A stretch of 64,000 nt of DNA from Skeletonema tropicum (taxonomy: Eukaryota; Bacillariophyta; Thalassiosirophyceae; Thalassiosirales; Thalassiosiraceae), in NCBI GenBank assembly GCA_037178625.1, contig CM074127.1:1426001-1490000 (forward strand), in the 5' to 3' direction. The notes under the pieces were generated by a model. It worked only from the letters and a program-made list of their open reading frames with translations. It did not search any database and was not told where the DNA came from. Shown one piece after another: positions 10,005 through 21,586 of this stretch. Numbering within the stretch: the first letter of the stretch is position 1; every line of letters begins with the position of its first letter. Made by a program: the position numbers and the translations under genes.

Positions 10005-12983
10005 CTAACACCTCTCAAACACTTTGTAAAGACTGTTCAAATTTGCCAACTTGACTGCTGTGCCATTGTTTGCTAGTCTTTGTGGGGGAACGAGGAGGTA
10101 ACTGATCGCAGGGAAGAGAGTGTGTCTCACATATTTCTTTGCTTCGTCATCGATAAAGTCAGGACTCTCTCTATTCTCACTCTCTTCAACATTAGTAGGC
10201 GCAATAGGAAGTTCCGCGTAAAAGGAAGCAATCTCCCTGCAAACTCCATTGAAACACGGCTGTTCTTCCGACCAATCAACCTCAGTTGCGAGTCTTATCA
10301 AGAATAACGGCAGTGCGTGGGGTTGCGGGACGTGTCCGTCGAGTAACACTGGGAGTCCAGTGATATAGAGAGATCGTACCTCTTTATCCTTCTTCAGGAC
10401 TTTGCGCTTCTCAACTTTTATTGAAAAGTATTCCTCGAGCATTGGTGCTTTTTCTGCAAGAATCTTGGCTGCTTCTAGAGCCAAATTCGCATTGGTACTA
10501 CTTACTTTGCCCAACGGTAAACTTTCAGTATTATTTTTTGGAGTAACCGAAGCGGTCACTTCTTCAAATTGAAGCCTCTGTCCAATTGCAGACATGATGT
10601 CAACGCCGTCTCCGCCTAGCTTTGCCATTGGCATCTCACTAAATTTCATCAATGCCACTTGATAAAACATTTCACAAGCAAGCTCTCGGTGATTGATCAT
10701 CAAGAGGTCGATGCCACATTGTATCAGGCTTCTGCTTCTAGACACTGCTCCGACAAAAGTTGAACCACGAAGTGTTTCATTCAATTCTTGGTGGTTTTGC
10801 TTCGTTATTTCATTCCGGAGGTTGCAGATAGATTCATAATCACATTTAGACGGGGTAATCTTCTTGGGTATAACCTTGTTGTTCACAGGGGCTCTAACCA
10901 CAAAACCATTTGAAGCTGGCGGCAATGATTCCGAATTTTGTACTTGACACCGGCAAATGGCAGATGCGAAAGCACCCGGAACACTTAAATCTACTTGCGA
11001 TATACCATACTGCGGACAACCAGGTTCATGTTGAATTCTTTGCTTGTTTGCTGTTGGAAGAACAGTTTCGCTCTCTTCACTGGATTTGCCACTAGGAGCG
11101 ACAGTTTTCTTCTTGTATACAAATGCGTCCATGGCTCCAGCAGGTGCTGCACGGTTGGTTCTAACAAGCCTTGATGGGTCGTACGGCTTTTTGGCCGTAG
11201 AAGTACTCTTGCTTCCTTCTGCTGATCGTTTTCTAGGGGTCTTTTCTGCTGGTTTTGTGATATTGGATCTGGTTGCTTGTAACTCTTCTTCATCATCTTC
11301 TTTGTCTTCTTCTTTCTTTTCTTTGCCACTATCAGAACCTGCTGTAGTGGATAAAGAACTAGTTTTCGTCACATCATCTGTAGAGCTCTTCTTGCTCATC
11401 ATGGTAGCTGCTGGTACTGGCAGTGCAGGCTTCTCTGTCTCATGAAAAAGTGCTCCTGATGTCTTCACCTCAAACGTTCGCGACGATGTTGCACTCACAA
11501 TACATTCCTTGACTGCAACTGCAACAGCATCACATAGTCGATCTTCATGTAGAAATGCTACCTCTCGTTTAGTTGGGTGGACATTCACATCAATATGTGG
11601 CCCTGGAAGTTCTAATGATATGTACACAAATGGCTTCCCTCCTTTTGGAAGTGTATCAGAGTAGATTGATTCGACAGCTCGGCGTAGTGATGAACTCTCT
11701 ACCAGACGATCATTAATGAATAGTATGAATGCCGCAGATGACTTTGGTGCAGTGTAAGATCCATTTGTAATGAGACCAGTTGCTCTATATGCAAATGCAA
11801 ATTTTGATGTAGAGGGCTGTTGCTGTGTCGCTGTCGAAGAATTCTTTGGAGTATTTTGGCTCTCTCCACTCATCATCATTTCTGCCAACAATTCATTTGA
11901 TTCAGCCAATGATGATGATTCCGCAGCAGCATCTGAAGATGATCCATTCTTGTCCTGCAACATTGCCTTCAATGCCAAAGAACTAACTGCATCAACATCA
12001 CCTTCTCCAGCTTTCAAAGGTAACAGTTCTCGTGACACTGCAGTCCCAAAAACATGTCCAATCACATCTTTTGTAGCCGAAAGTTGTTGATTTTCATCTT
12101 CCAAAGTAGTCAGATTATTTTTTGGAGTTGCTGCAACAGATCTAGTTCTCTTCCTTTCATTCTGCAACTTCTTAATAGAAGCCAAACTTTGAGTATTCAA
12201 ATCAGCAGTATTCCCAATCTTCTTCCCCTTTGTTTTATCCCGACACAAGAACCCAACACCACGTTTGGCCTCGTGTATAGCATACCTCTGCACAACGCCC
12301 AATGTACGCTCATACTCCTCCCGTTCATTTTTTCTTCCCTCCAGTGCCCTTCGTCTGGAAGGAATATTGTAGAATAAATCTTGTACTTGGATGACTGTCC
12401 CTTCTCTTCCAGCGTGTGGTCTTGCCTTTCCGTTTGGATTGGATGTGGTGCAGTGTGATCCATCTTTGTATTGCATTTTGAACGCACAGTTGTTGTGTGG
12501 TATATCATCATCATCATCGCTATTCTCTCCTCCATCATTACTATTATTAGTTGTATTGCCATTATTACAACCTCGTGGTCTTGGCCTTACCCGACTAGTA
12601 ATCGCCACCCTCGCCACCATACTAGCAGAAGCCAAAGCCTCTCCCCGAAACCCAAAGGTGCGTATCGACTTGAGATCATCCACATTCACCAACTTGCTCG
12701 TCGCAAATCTCGTACAAGCCAACGGTAAGTCACGTGGATGAATTCCAACCCCATCATCGGTCACTGCGATGGATTCCAGGCCTCCTCTTTGACAGGAAAT
12801 GTCGATTTGGGTGGCGTCGGCGTCGAGACTGTTTTCGAGGAGTTCTTTGACGACGCTGACTGGTCTTTGGACTACCTCGCCGGCGGCGATGCGGTCGACG
12901 ACATCTTTGGGGAGGGGGCGGATCTTTGGTCGAGTAGTGTTGTTGCTGCGGCGACTGTTGTTATTGTTGGTTGCTGTGGACAT
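10005..12983 (-). CDS. MLH1: DNA mismatch repair protein MLH1 (MutL homologue)
   Basis: Single-exon gene of 992 codons. MLH1 pairs with PMS-type partners in MutL complexes that act after MutS recognition of mismatches in the nucleus. The N-terminal GHKL ATPase is clear: ELLENSLDA at about 47-55, DDGVGI at 76-81 and FGFRGEAL at 110-117, with HPTKREVAF further on at the end of the transducer domain. The protein ends in FERC, the conserved MLH1 C-terminus that contributes to the PMS2-type nuclease site. At 992 residues it is longer than the human protein (756), because of low-complexity Ser/Asn/Glu-rich inserts inside the ATPase region and a long linker before the C-terminal dimerisation domain. 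The start is the ATG at 12983. The promoter is shared with PGK, 265 bases away and divergent. Confidence 0.96.
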   Translation of the reverse strand: MSTATNNNNSRRSNNTTRPKIRPLPKDVVDRIAAGEVVQRPVSVVKELLENSLDADATQIDISCQRGGLESIAVTDDGVGIHPRDLPLACTRFATSKLVNVDDLKSIRTFGFRGEALASASMVARVAITSRVRPRPRGCNNGNTTNNSNDGGENSDDDDDIPHNNCAFKMQYKDGSHCTTSNPNGKARPHAGREGTVIQVQDLFYNIPSRRRALEGRKNEREEYERTLGVVQRYAIHEAKRGVGFLCRDKTKGKKIGNTADLNTQSLASIKKLQNERKRTRSVAATPKNNLTTLEDENQQLSATKDVIGHVFGTAVSRELLPLKAGEGDVDAVSSLALKAMLQDKNGSSSDAAAESSSLAESNELLAEMMMSGESQNTPKNSSTATQQQPSTSKFAFAYRATGLITNGSYTAPKSSAAFILFINDRLVESSSLRRAVESIYSDTLPKGGKPFVYISLELPGPHIDVNVHPTKREVAFLHEDRLCDAVAVAVKECIVSATSSRTFEVKTSGALFHETEKPALPVPAATMMSKKSSTDDVTKTSSLSTTAGSDSGKEKKEEDKEDDEEELQATRSNITKPAEKTPRKRSAEGSKSTSTAKKPYDPSRLVRTNRAAPAGAMDAFVYKKKTVAPSGKSSEESETVLPTANKQRIQHEPGCPQYGISQVDLSVPGAFASAICRCQVQNSESLPPASNGFVVRAPVNNKVIPKKITPSKCDYESICNLRNEITKQNHQELNETLRGSTFVGAVSRSRSLIQCGIDLLMINHRELACEMFYQVALMKFSEMPMAKLGGDGVDIMSAIGQRLQFEEVTASVTPKNNTESLPLGKVSSTNANLALEAAKILAEKAPMLEEYFSIKVEKRKVLKKDKEVRSLYITGLPVLLDGHVPQPHALPLFLIRLATEVDWSEEQPCFNGVCREIASFYAELPIAPTNVEESENRESPDFIDDEAKKYVRHTLFPAISYLLVPPQRLANNGTAVKLANLNSLYKVFERC

Positions 12984-13248
12984 TGTTGCTAAATATCGTT
13001 ATATCGATGCGATGTTGTCATTGTTGGAAGATTTTTTTGATGACATAATGATTCGAAGTTCCAAGTTGAAAACGTGCCTCTCTCACACCTCGCCTTCTCA
13101 TCCTGCATAGGTACGTTAACAACGTCATCCATCCACTTCTCCGTCATTCCTTTTGCGTTGGCTTTGCTCTTGCAAGCTGCCAATGACTACTAACTACAAC
13201 TGCATCGCAACTCTATCATAACATGCACTGCCGTTAAATACCTCCACC
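12984..13248. promoter_or_regulatory. Shared divergent promoter of MLH1 and PGK
   Basis: Only 265 bases separate the two start codons, so both promoters and 5' UTRs must lie here. No clear TATA box or repeat is seen. The PGK start has caccATG context. Confidence 0.6.
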
Positions 13249-14583
13249 ATGTTCGCCTCCGCCACCACCTCCTTCATACGCAAGGCCGTCCGCAGCACAG
13301 CCGCATCCTCCAGCGTGCTGCAGCACCAATTCCGCAACATTAGCGTAACACCAGCCCTACTCGAAAAACTAAACGTCCAAGGTCTTGCCGACAGGGTCAA
13401 TCTCGAGGGACAAAATGTACTCATGCGCGTGGATCTCAACGTCCCTCTCTCCAAAGATGACGATGTCACCGTCACCGATGACACGCGTCTACGTGCCATT
13501 GCGCCCACGACTAAATTCCTTTTAGAGAAGGGAGCCAATGTCATCTTGTGTTCGCACTTTGGTCGACCCAAGGGAGAGATTATTGAAACTGGAAAGAACG
13601 GTCGATTGAATCCGGTGGTTGGTCCACTGAAGGATATTTTGGGAGTGGATGTTAAGAAGGTGGATGATTGTATGGGAGAGGAGGTGGAGGCGGCTGCCAA
13701 GTCAATGACCAAGGGTGAAGTTTTATTGTTGGAGAATACACGTTTTTACAAGGGTGAAACTAAGAATGATGAAACTCTTGCCGCCGGACTTGGTAGTTTG
13801 GCAGATTATTTCGTTATGGATGCATTTGGAACGGCTCATCGGGCACACTCTTCGACTGCGGGTGTTACTGACCATATGAAGTTGAGTGCTGCTGGATTTC
13901 TTTTGGATAAGGAGCTCAAGTACTTGAAGGGGGCTGTGGATAAGCCAAATAGACCACTTTGTGCTATCATTGGTGGAGCAAAAGTTAGTACGAAGCTGCC
14001 TGTGATTGAGTCTCTACTTGAGAAGTGTGATACAATCCTTCTTGGTGGTGGTATGATCTTTACATTCTACAAAGCTCTAGGGTATGATATTGGAAATTCA
14101 ATGCTTGAAGAGGATTACGTCGAGCTTGCCGGAAAACTGATGAAGATGGCAGAGGAGAAGGGAGTCAAATTTATCCTTCCTCCAGATGTTGTTCTTGCTG
14201 ATAAATTTGCTGAAGATGCTTCAACTGCTATTGCAAAAGCCGGAGAAATTTCCGGTGATTGGATGGGACTTGATGTAGGTCCTGAGACTTTGGAGCTGTT
14301 CAAGGAAGAGATTGGCAAATCTAATACTATTGTGTTCAACGGACCCATGGGTGTATTTGAAATGAAGGCATTTGCCACTGGAACCATTACTGTAGCTGAG
14401 CTTATGGCCGAGGCCACAGATCGTGGAGCTACCACAATTGTTGGTGGTGGTGATAGTGTTGCGGCTGTCAACCAGGCTGGACTTGGAGACCGTGTCAGTC
14501 ATATTAGTACAGGTGGAGGAGCTTCTCTCGAACTTCTTGAGGGAAAAGAGCTTCCTGGAGTTGCTGCTTTGTCTGAAGCGTAA
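13249..14583 (+). CDS. PGK: Phosphoglycerate kinase, probably mitochondrial
   Basis: 444 residues without introns. Interconverts 1,3-bisphosphoglycerate plus ADP and 3-phosphoglycerate plus ATP. Core motifs are present: DLNVP at 62-66, HFGRP at 103-107, GGAKVSTK, FNGPMGVFE and GGGDSVAAV near the C-terminus. About 40 residues precede the usual PGK start. They are rich in Arg, Ser and Ala with almost no acids (MFASATTSFIRKAVRSTAAS...), like a mitochondrial presequence, and the FAP plastid motif is absent. Diatoms are known to carry the lower half of glycolysis in mitochondria, so this copy is inferred to serve that pathway. Plastid or cytosolic isoforms would lie elsewhere in the genome. The 3' end converges with GGPP synthase, 178 bases away. 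Confidence 0.95.
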   Translation: MFASATTSFIRKAVRSTAASSSVLQHQFRNISVTPALLEKLNVQGLADRVNLEGQNVLMRVDLNVPLSKDDDVTVTDDTRLRAIAPTTKFLLEKGANVILCSHFGRPKGEIIETGKNGRLNPVVGPLKDILGVDVKKVDDCMGEEVEAAAKSMTKGEVLLLENTRFYKGETKNDETLAAGLGSLADYFVMDAFGTAHRAHSSTAGVTDHMKLSAAGFLLDKELKYLKGAVDKPNRPLCAIIGGAKVSTKLPVIESLLEKCDTILLGGGMIFTFYKALGYDIGNSMLEEDYVELAGKLMKMAEEKGVKFILPPDVVLADKFAEDASTAIAKAGEISGDWMGLDVGPETLELFKEEIGKSNTIVFNGPMGVFEMKAFATGTITVAELMAEATDRGATTIVGGGDSVAAVNQAGLGDRVSHISTGGGASLELLEGKELPGVAALSEA

Positions 14584-14761
14584 GTATGATAGAGAACTCG
14601 CGGACTCCTATGCACAAATCACCACTTAGATATTTAGAGAAATTTTATGTAGAAGCACTTTAATATTTTCTCTGTGTTGGCTACTCAATTATATTGCTCT
14701 TTGCTCAAAATAGGTCATATCTGTTTTGAGTAACCAAATCTCTAAACCTTGAGAAAAATGT

Positions 14762-16390
<1,629 letters not shown>

Positions 16391-17471
16391 ATGTTTTCTA
16401 GACAGACTGTTCTTGCCGTCTTGGCTGCTTCGGCCGCCTTGTTGTCGGCCGATGCCTTTGCCCCAGCTGCCCCAATTGCTCTCAGTGTAAGTTTCACGTG
16501 TCGTCGACAGACACGTTCGTCGAGTAATTCACCAGCCACACTAAATGTGTGCATCAAAAAGCATCAGAGGAAGGGAATGGGTTCGACGGGAAGGGTGGAA
16601 GAGAATTATGACACAGGCAGCACAAAAGATATGTGCTCAGCCAAACTCGATTTGTTGGGTGCACGTTCGTCAGAGGTTTTGGCTTGAAAAAGGTGCATCC
16701 CGACATCATCGATTATTGGAACTGCATACCACCCAACACTCCATCTTACTCCGATTACTACACGGCTGTTTTGGAATGTGTTCGACGCAATGAAGGATAC
16801 TGGTTGGGCAGCTTCCAACTGCAAGGAATGTCAATACCCGAACCCTTTCCCCTAACCCTCCATCTTTTGCTCACAAGTGGATATTGAAGACACATGTTCT
16901 GATGAAATGATTCATTCATGATTAATTACTCACCTATTCGTCTTCTTCCCTATTCTCAAATCAGCAGTGCCGAACATCCGCCATGAAGCCCATCGCCGTT
17001 GGCCTTGCCATCGATGATGACATCGCCACAGAGGAGGATGCCGGTGAAGAAATCATCTCCGCTGTCGACCTCGACGGCGAAGAAGAGGCCGGTGATGAGG
17101 CCATCCCCGCTAGATTCATTTCCGCACAAAGAATCCAGGAATTGAGGGAGCAACACCGTAGACACGAAACTGATACTGGCAGCCCTGAATACCAAGTTGC
17201 CGGTATGACTGAACGTATTAGCCACCTTACACAACACCTTAAGGAACACCCTAAGGACTTTTCTACTCGTAGAGGACTTGTTGCTCTTGTCAACAAGCGT
17301 CGTCGTCTGTTGAACTACCTTTACAAGGAGGATGAACAGAGATATGCCGATATTGTTGGAGCCTTGGGCGTTCGCCACAGGGTACCTGGTGCTATCCCAA
17401 GTAGGGAAGATCAGTACGGACGTTTCCCTGGTCAGAAATCCAATAAGGGAAAGAGCAAGAACAAGAAATAA
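16391..17471 (+). CDS. RPS15: Plastid ribosomal protein uS15, nuclear-encoded (copy 1, complete)
   Basis: Small-subunit ribosomal protein that binds 16S rRNA. Exon 1 is 16391-16486 and encodes a 32-residue signal region ([20 protein letters not shown], then DAFAPAAP) ending at the A|FAP plastid motif. The intron 16487-16967 (481 bases, gtaagt donor, cag acceptor) leads to exon 2 at 16968-17471; acceptor AGs at 16964 and 16967 are both in phase. The product is about 199 residues. The S15 core is in the second half: [32 protein letters not shown] and [12 protein letters not shown]. An acidic 50-residue stretch precedes the core. The intron contains an 84-codon open stretch that is also kept in the duplicate at 24.4 kb. 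The 3' part of this gene is duplicated at 24777-25265. Confidence 0.9.
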
Positions 17472-18773
17472 ATGAATGGCAAGTGAAAAAGAAAATTTTG
17501 TTAATAATTAGTAATTTACGAGCTAGAATCTTAATTGAATCGCCAGCGTGTATAGTTTGATAGCATTTCACTATCGACTGTGTAACTTATGGGGCAGATT
17601 CCGTCTGAACTTGTTGGTATGCATTATCTCTGAAAACAATATGAAGTAGTACTCATTTCTAAAGAGAGAAGAGGCAAACTTCTTGGTCCAGTGGGTTCAA
17701 AACGCAAGATGCATGTTCGCAAACGTTTCGTCACTGTGCTTGGAATCATCAGGAACGAGGATCTCTGTTTCGCATGTACTCATTCCTTAAAAGTTTTTCC
17801 AAGCTACATCTAGGACAGAAATCAGTAGTATGAGCTTGATTCAAAGAGGGAGGGCAGAGATGGGCCAAAACAAGAATCCCCTCCAAGACAGCCCAGCAAC
17901 TTTACCTTGGCTCCGAGTCATCTTGTAGATGGCCTCACAGATTCGCGTTTCGCGCTGGAATAGTGCTTCTCGTGAGTCGCATCCGCCTGTCTGTTCAAAT
18001 TATAGATACCCAGGTTGAAGGAGGCACTTGATCTATATATCTAACATTAATTTCATCTCTACCTTGACCTTCCTCGCCAGACAGGACATCTCAACTTGAG
18101 GATAACAATTGCAAAAGGATATTGTAAAGACCATGGCCGAGGCAGGTCAGGTTGGCGATTATAAAACAATTGATGGACCTCATCAGGACACAAAAGATTC
18201 GCACCGCCAATACATGTGAAAAAAGTATGTTCATAATGGATTTCTGTCTTTGCAACGATTACTTGGGTCAGCAACCTCAAATGACACATAGATGAGACGC
18301 TTGTCATGTTTTAGAGATTGAATGTATACTGGCTGCGCGCGCGGCGGCTGCCCAAACTCGACCCAATATGCAGGGCAAATCATTGAAGTTGCCAGAACCT
18401 CCCCTTAGTTTGACATAAGCGTCCAAGCCTAAACCTGCCCCAAAGCTATCTCCAACACCTGCAATGGGTGGAAATCAGCTTCATTAGCATTGTCTTAGCT
18501 AAGACCGCAATAAGTACTTATGCACTATGACAGCTATGGATATAGAGCTTTTTACTTGCACCTTCTTACATCCACATACGTACGATACAATCATCCAACT
18601 AGGTATCTAAGATCCAGCAAAATGGTTCATTTTCACACCTGTGTGTGTGTCGAGCTGACACTGATAACACCAAGAAGCGAACTGATGCATGGAATATAAA
18701 AATTGTGAGAGAATGGCGGTCATATGTACCACATCAATTGTCAGAATGACTCCACGTACGTGCACACCAAAGT

Positions 18774-18915
18774 CATTTTGACATTGAATGTCTCATCAGT
18801 ACCATTTAGATTTGTATCATCTTATCATACGTTGGAGCTCGGTATGATTTGAATGTAGAATGTGGAAGAAAAGTTATTCACGCGATTTTAATGGATCTCC
18901 GTCTTGCTCTCTTTG
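18774..18915 (+). promoter_or_regulatory. Conserved upstream module of gene A, unit 1
   Basis: Shares with the upstream regions of the other three family genes the phrases tttagatttgtat, tggagctc, gatttgaatgtagaatgtgg, aagaaaag and cacgcgattttaatggatct. In unit 1 it is separated from the gene A start by an extra 0.49-kb insert. Conservation between A and B in otherwise divergent flanks suggests a promoter or enhancer. Confidence 0.45.
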
Positions 18916-18952
18916 TCAGCGAACGCAGTACAGTCTTTTCATCAACATTGCA

Positions 18953-19438
18953 TCTAAATAATGAGAGGAGCTAAGTCGTTCGTTCTGTCGTTCTGTCGTT
19001 CTGTCGGTCGGTCGGTCGTTCTGTCGTTCTGTCGTTCTGTCGTTCTGTCCGGGCCCTTTGGCGTGTCCTTTGGCCTTCACGGGCATTTTCGATCGACTCT
19101 TTCTTTGATTGGCTTGATTTGACCCCTTGCCCCCCCCGTTTTTAGAATTTTCGATTGACTCTTTCTTTGATTGGCTTAGATTTGATTGTTCAGGAGGGAT
19201 ATCCCCCCTTTCCCCCCCGTGTTTAGAATTATCGATTGACTCTTTCTTTGATTGGCTTAGATTTGATTGTTCAAGGGGGGGACACCCCCCCTTGCCCCCC
19301 CGTTTTTAGAATTTTCGATTGACTCTTTCTTTGATTGGCTTAGATTTGATTGTTCAGGGGGGACACCCCCGAGCTAAGTCGTTCGGTCGTTCGGTCTAGA
19401 AAACCCGCGCAGCGGCTAGACGAGCGTCAGCGAGGCTA
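18953..19438. mobile_element. GC-rich repeat-bearing insert in the 5' flank of gene A1
   Basis: About 485 bases absent from unit 2, where cattgcat runs directly into taagtataatatt-like sequence. It contains a ttctgtcg tandem array (about 18980-19050), then three units of about 65 bases, each with ttttcgattgactctttctt, tttgattggcttagatttga and a G/C-run, and a duplicated gagctaagtcgttcg near both ends (18968 and 19371). Its right end has cgcgcagcggctagacgagc. No coding capacity. It may be a small transposon or a locally expanded minisatellite. Confidence 0.5.
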
Positions 19439-19544
19439 GTAAGTATATAATATGAAGAAGTAAGCACTGTTGAACGAGCTGAACATGTCTTATTGAGGAA
19501 GCACGTATGACAGAATCATCCTAAACAAACAGCTAGCGACAAAT

Positions 19545-20393
19545 ATGAATTTATATCACTTCGTGCTTGCGACATTGTCCTTCTCATACACAGCTTCTGC
19601 TGAGAGAGCAACGAACCTACGCGAGGTCGCTGCAAATGACCCATCAACATCAGACGCACCGCCCTCATCGTCGGTGGCAGCCCCTAACCACAAGCAAACC
19701 CAACCCATCGACAAACCACAGTGTGCCCTCGATGTGGCATCTCTCAACCGAGGTGATGTTCAAATGGAGCTGCCCGGTGGGAAAGTAGGCTTTGAAACAT
19801 TTCCGAACTGCACAACTGTCTTTTCATCAAAATTCCTCGACGAGATCGGCGTCGATCATTCAACTTGTATCATGTCCGTCCCACAACTGACCAAGGCTGC
19901 TTTCATGATTTCTCGCTTGAGCGAGTACATGCCCAAAGAAGCCTTGGATTACCTCGAATATTTGAAGGGTCCTCTAACCACAGGCCGCGCGGGTATGATC
20001 ACGTGTGAAGTGTCTGCAGGGTACTTCTCACAGATTTACGCTGTGAAGGCCTGGAGACCATACACGATGACCGAAGGCTGGCACTACCTCACCTATACTG
20101 ACTGTAATGATGATGGATGGCTTGGCTTCGGGCAAGGAGGGACGGTAGACGTTGACATTAAGTACAAGGGCAAATTTGGTTTTGCGTCGCCGTCGCAGCA
20201 CTCTCGAGGTGGAAGTAGATTCGTCTCGATGGTGAGTACTTCTTATAATATAGGCAATGTGGGCGAGGAGGCAACAAATGCTTGTTGCTCGCCTGAACCT
20301 GGCGTTGCAAGGGATTGCTCCGCTGTACAAGCTATGATAGATAGTTTTGATTTGTCAAGCATTGACAGGGCAGGATTGGCTATAAATAGATAA
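19545..20393 (+). CDS. Secreted cysteine-rich protein A, copy 1 (unknown family)
   Basis: 282 residues, no intron. The N-terminus (MNLYHFVLATLSFSYTASAE) is a clear signal peptide with likely cleavage after ASA. A Ser/Pro/Thr-rich linker follows, then a compact domain with eight cysteines (QCALD, NCTT, TCIMS, TCEVS, DCNDDG, ACCS, RDCS). DCNDDGWLGFGQGG resembles an acidic Ca2+-binding loop, but no family was recognised. The same protein, identical in all residues, is encoded at 26810-27658, and a related protein B follows at 21587. Secretion or delivery to the secretory pathway is inferred; a cell-wall, adhesive or defence role is possible but not shown. Confidence 0.85.
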   Translation: MNLYHFVLATLSFSYTASAERATNLREVAANDPSTSDAPPSSSVAAPNHKQTQPIDKPQCALDVASLNRGDVQMELPGGKVGFETFPNCTTVFSSKFLDEIGVDHSTCIMSVPQLTKAAFMISRLSEYMPKEALDYLEYLKGPLTTGRAGMITCEVSAGYFSQIYAVKAWRPYTMTEGWHYLTYTDCNDDGWLGFGQGGTVDVDIKYKGKFGFASPSQHSRGGSRFVSMVSTSYNIGNVGEEATNACCSPEPGVARDCSAVQAMIDSFDLSSIDRAGLAINR

Positions 20394-21586
20394 TGTTAGT
20401 CTATGTGTGTAGTAAGCTTCTTCTTATCTTACTACTCTGTCTGATACTTAAATCATCTCTTGATTGCAAAAATAGCTTGTTCAAAAATGACCAGGTTAGC
20501 TGAATTCAGTTCTAGGGAGTCTATAATCGATTGACAATATTAATAATTGTGATTGCTACTACTACTTGAATTCTTCATGGTTGTTATCTTGATTGAGGAC
20601 TCGGGAATAAGGCGAGGTCATTGTAATCGTAATGACCGCATAATACCTAAAGAGGTCGATACATAAATACCATACTATGCCTGTACTTACTGTACCATGG
20701 CAACGATCAACCGCGAAGTCGTAAGTTTGAGTGCACTTGCATTATGAAATTCACCTATCTCTATTAATCTCTACGCATACCTTGATCAAACTTATAAATA
20801 TAAACATTTCACTTGTGGTTGTGTTGAATTACATGTTGTGCTTCCAGTGACATGTAATAATATTAATAGGAGAAAGCTAGCCTCTGCCATAAGTAAGTAG
20901 AAGTAATCATTATTTCTCCCACACGATCAATCGCCAATTAATCACTGATAAACTGACTAATGGTCATAAAAAGTCATCTGAAAGAGTGAGGTGTTGTCTC
21001 ATTTTTCGTGTTCCGGCTCACGGACTTTATTTTTGTTACCAGACTATGCATAAGAATCAAAAATGTCTAAAAATGTCCAAACGTGTGTCGTATCGGTCGA
21101 TCTTATATTTATTCCCACGTGAACTGAAAGTAAGTAAATGATTGATCAGGCGGCCGGTATCTATATACAATAGAGGATGGAGAGGGCCTTGTAGATAGAC
21201 ATTGTGGGCTTGTGAACGAAAGACCATCATCTATATCCAGATATGATCTTTGACGTGGCGATCTCTGGCCACATCAGAATGACCCTTCCTACACGCTTCG
21301 CCGTCGACGCAAAGTCATTTCAATCTTGAAATGACTCGTTGCTACCGCTTAGATTTGTATTCCCTTGCCGTAAGCTGGAGCTCAGTACGATTTGAATGTA
21401 GAATGTGGAAGAAAAGGTGCTCACGCGATTTTAATGGATCTCTGTCTTGCTCCTCTCTTTAGCATCCCTCCTTCCACGGAAGGGTGGGTCTTTTGCAGCC
21501 AATGAGATTGTTCGACTAGCTCTCAATCACATGCAAGGACGACATAATACGCCATAATCGTCACAAACATACAGTGAACAACAAAT
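20394..21586. other. Intergenic region between genes A and B, unit 1
   Basis: No supported gene. About 220 bases (20484-20705) are missing from unit 2. The B-type promoter module is at about 21310-21450. Confidence 0.6.
21310..21450 (+). promoter_or_regulatory. Conserved upstream module of gene B, unit 1
   Basis: Same ordered phrases as upstream of gene A (gcttagatttgtat, tggagctcagtacgatttga, atgtagaatgtggaagaaaa, cacgcgattttaatggatct), followed after about 140 bases by the gene B start. Confidence 0.45.

Larger units (their letters stand above)
17472..19544. other. Intergenic region between uS15 and gene A, unit 1
   Basis: No supported gene. The stretch 17472-18950 is kept nearly intact in unit 2 (25266-26707), including an 82-codon minus-strand frame at 18059-18307. 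Its few differences there are mostly amino-acid changing, so it is probably not coding. It includes a GC-rich word near 18330 and the promoter module of gene A near 18780-18915. Confidence 0.6.

Noticed and set aside
18059..18307. 82-codon minus-strand gene, also at 25814-26062
   Set aside because: The few differences between copies mostly change residues, the frame has no family features, and conservation is explained by the segmental duplication.
20228..20252. Mini-intron in gene A (gtgagtact...atag)
   Set aside because: About 22 bases is too short to splice, and the frame is open through it in all four copies.
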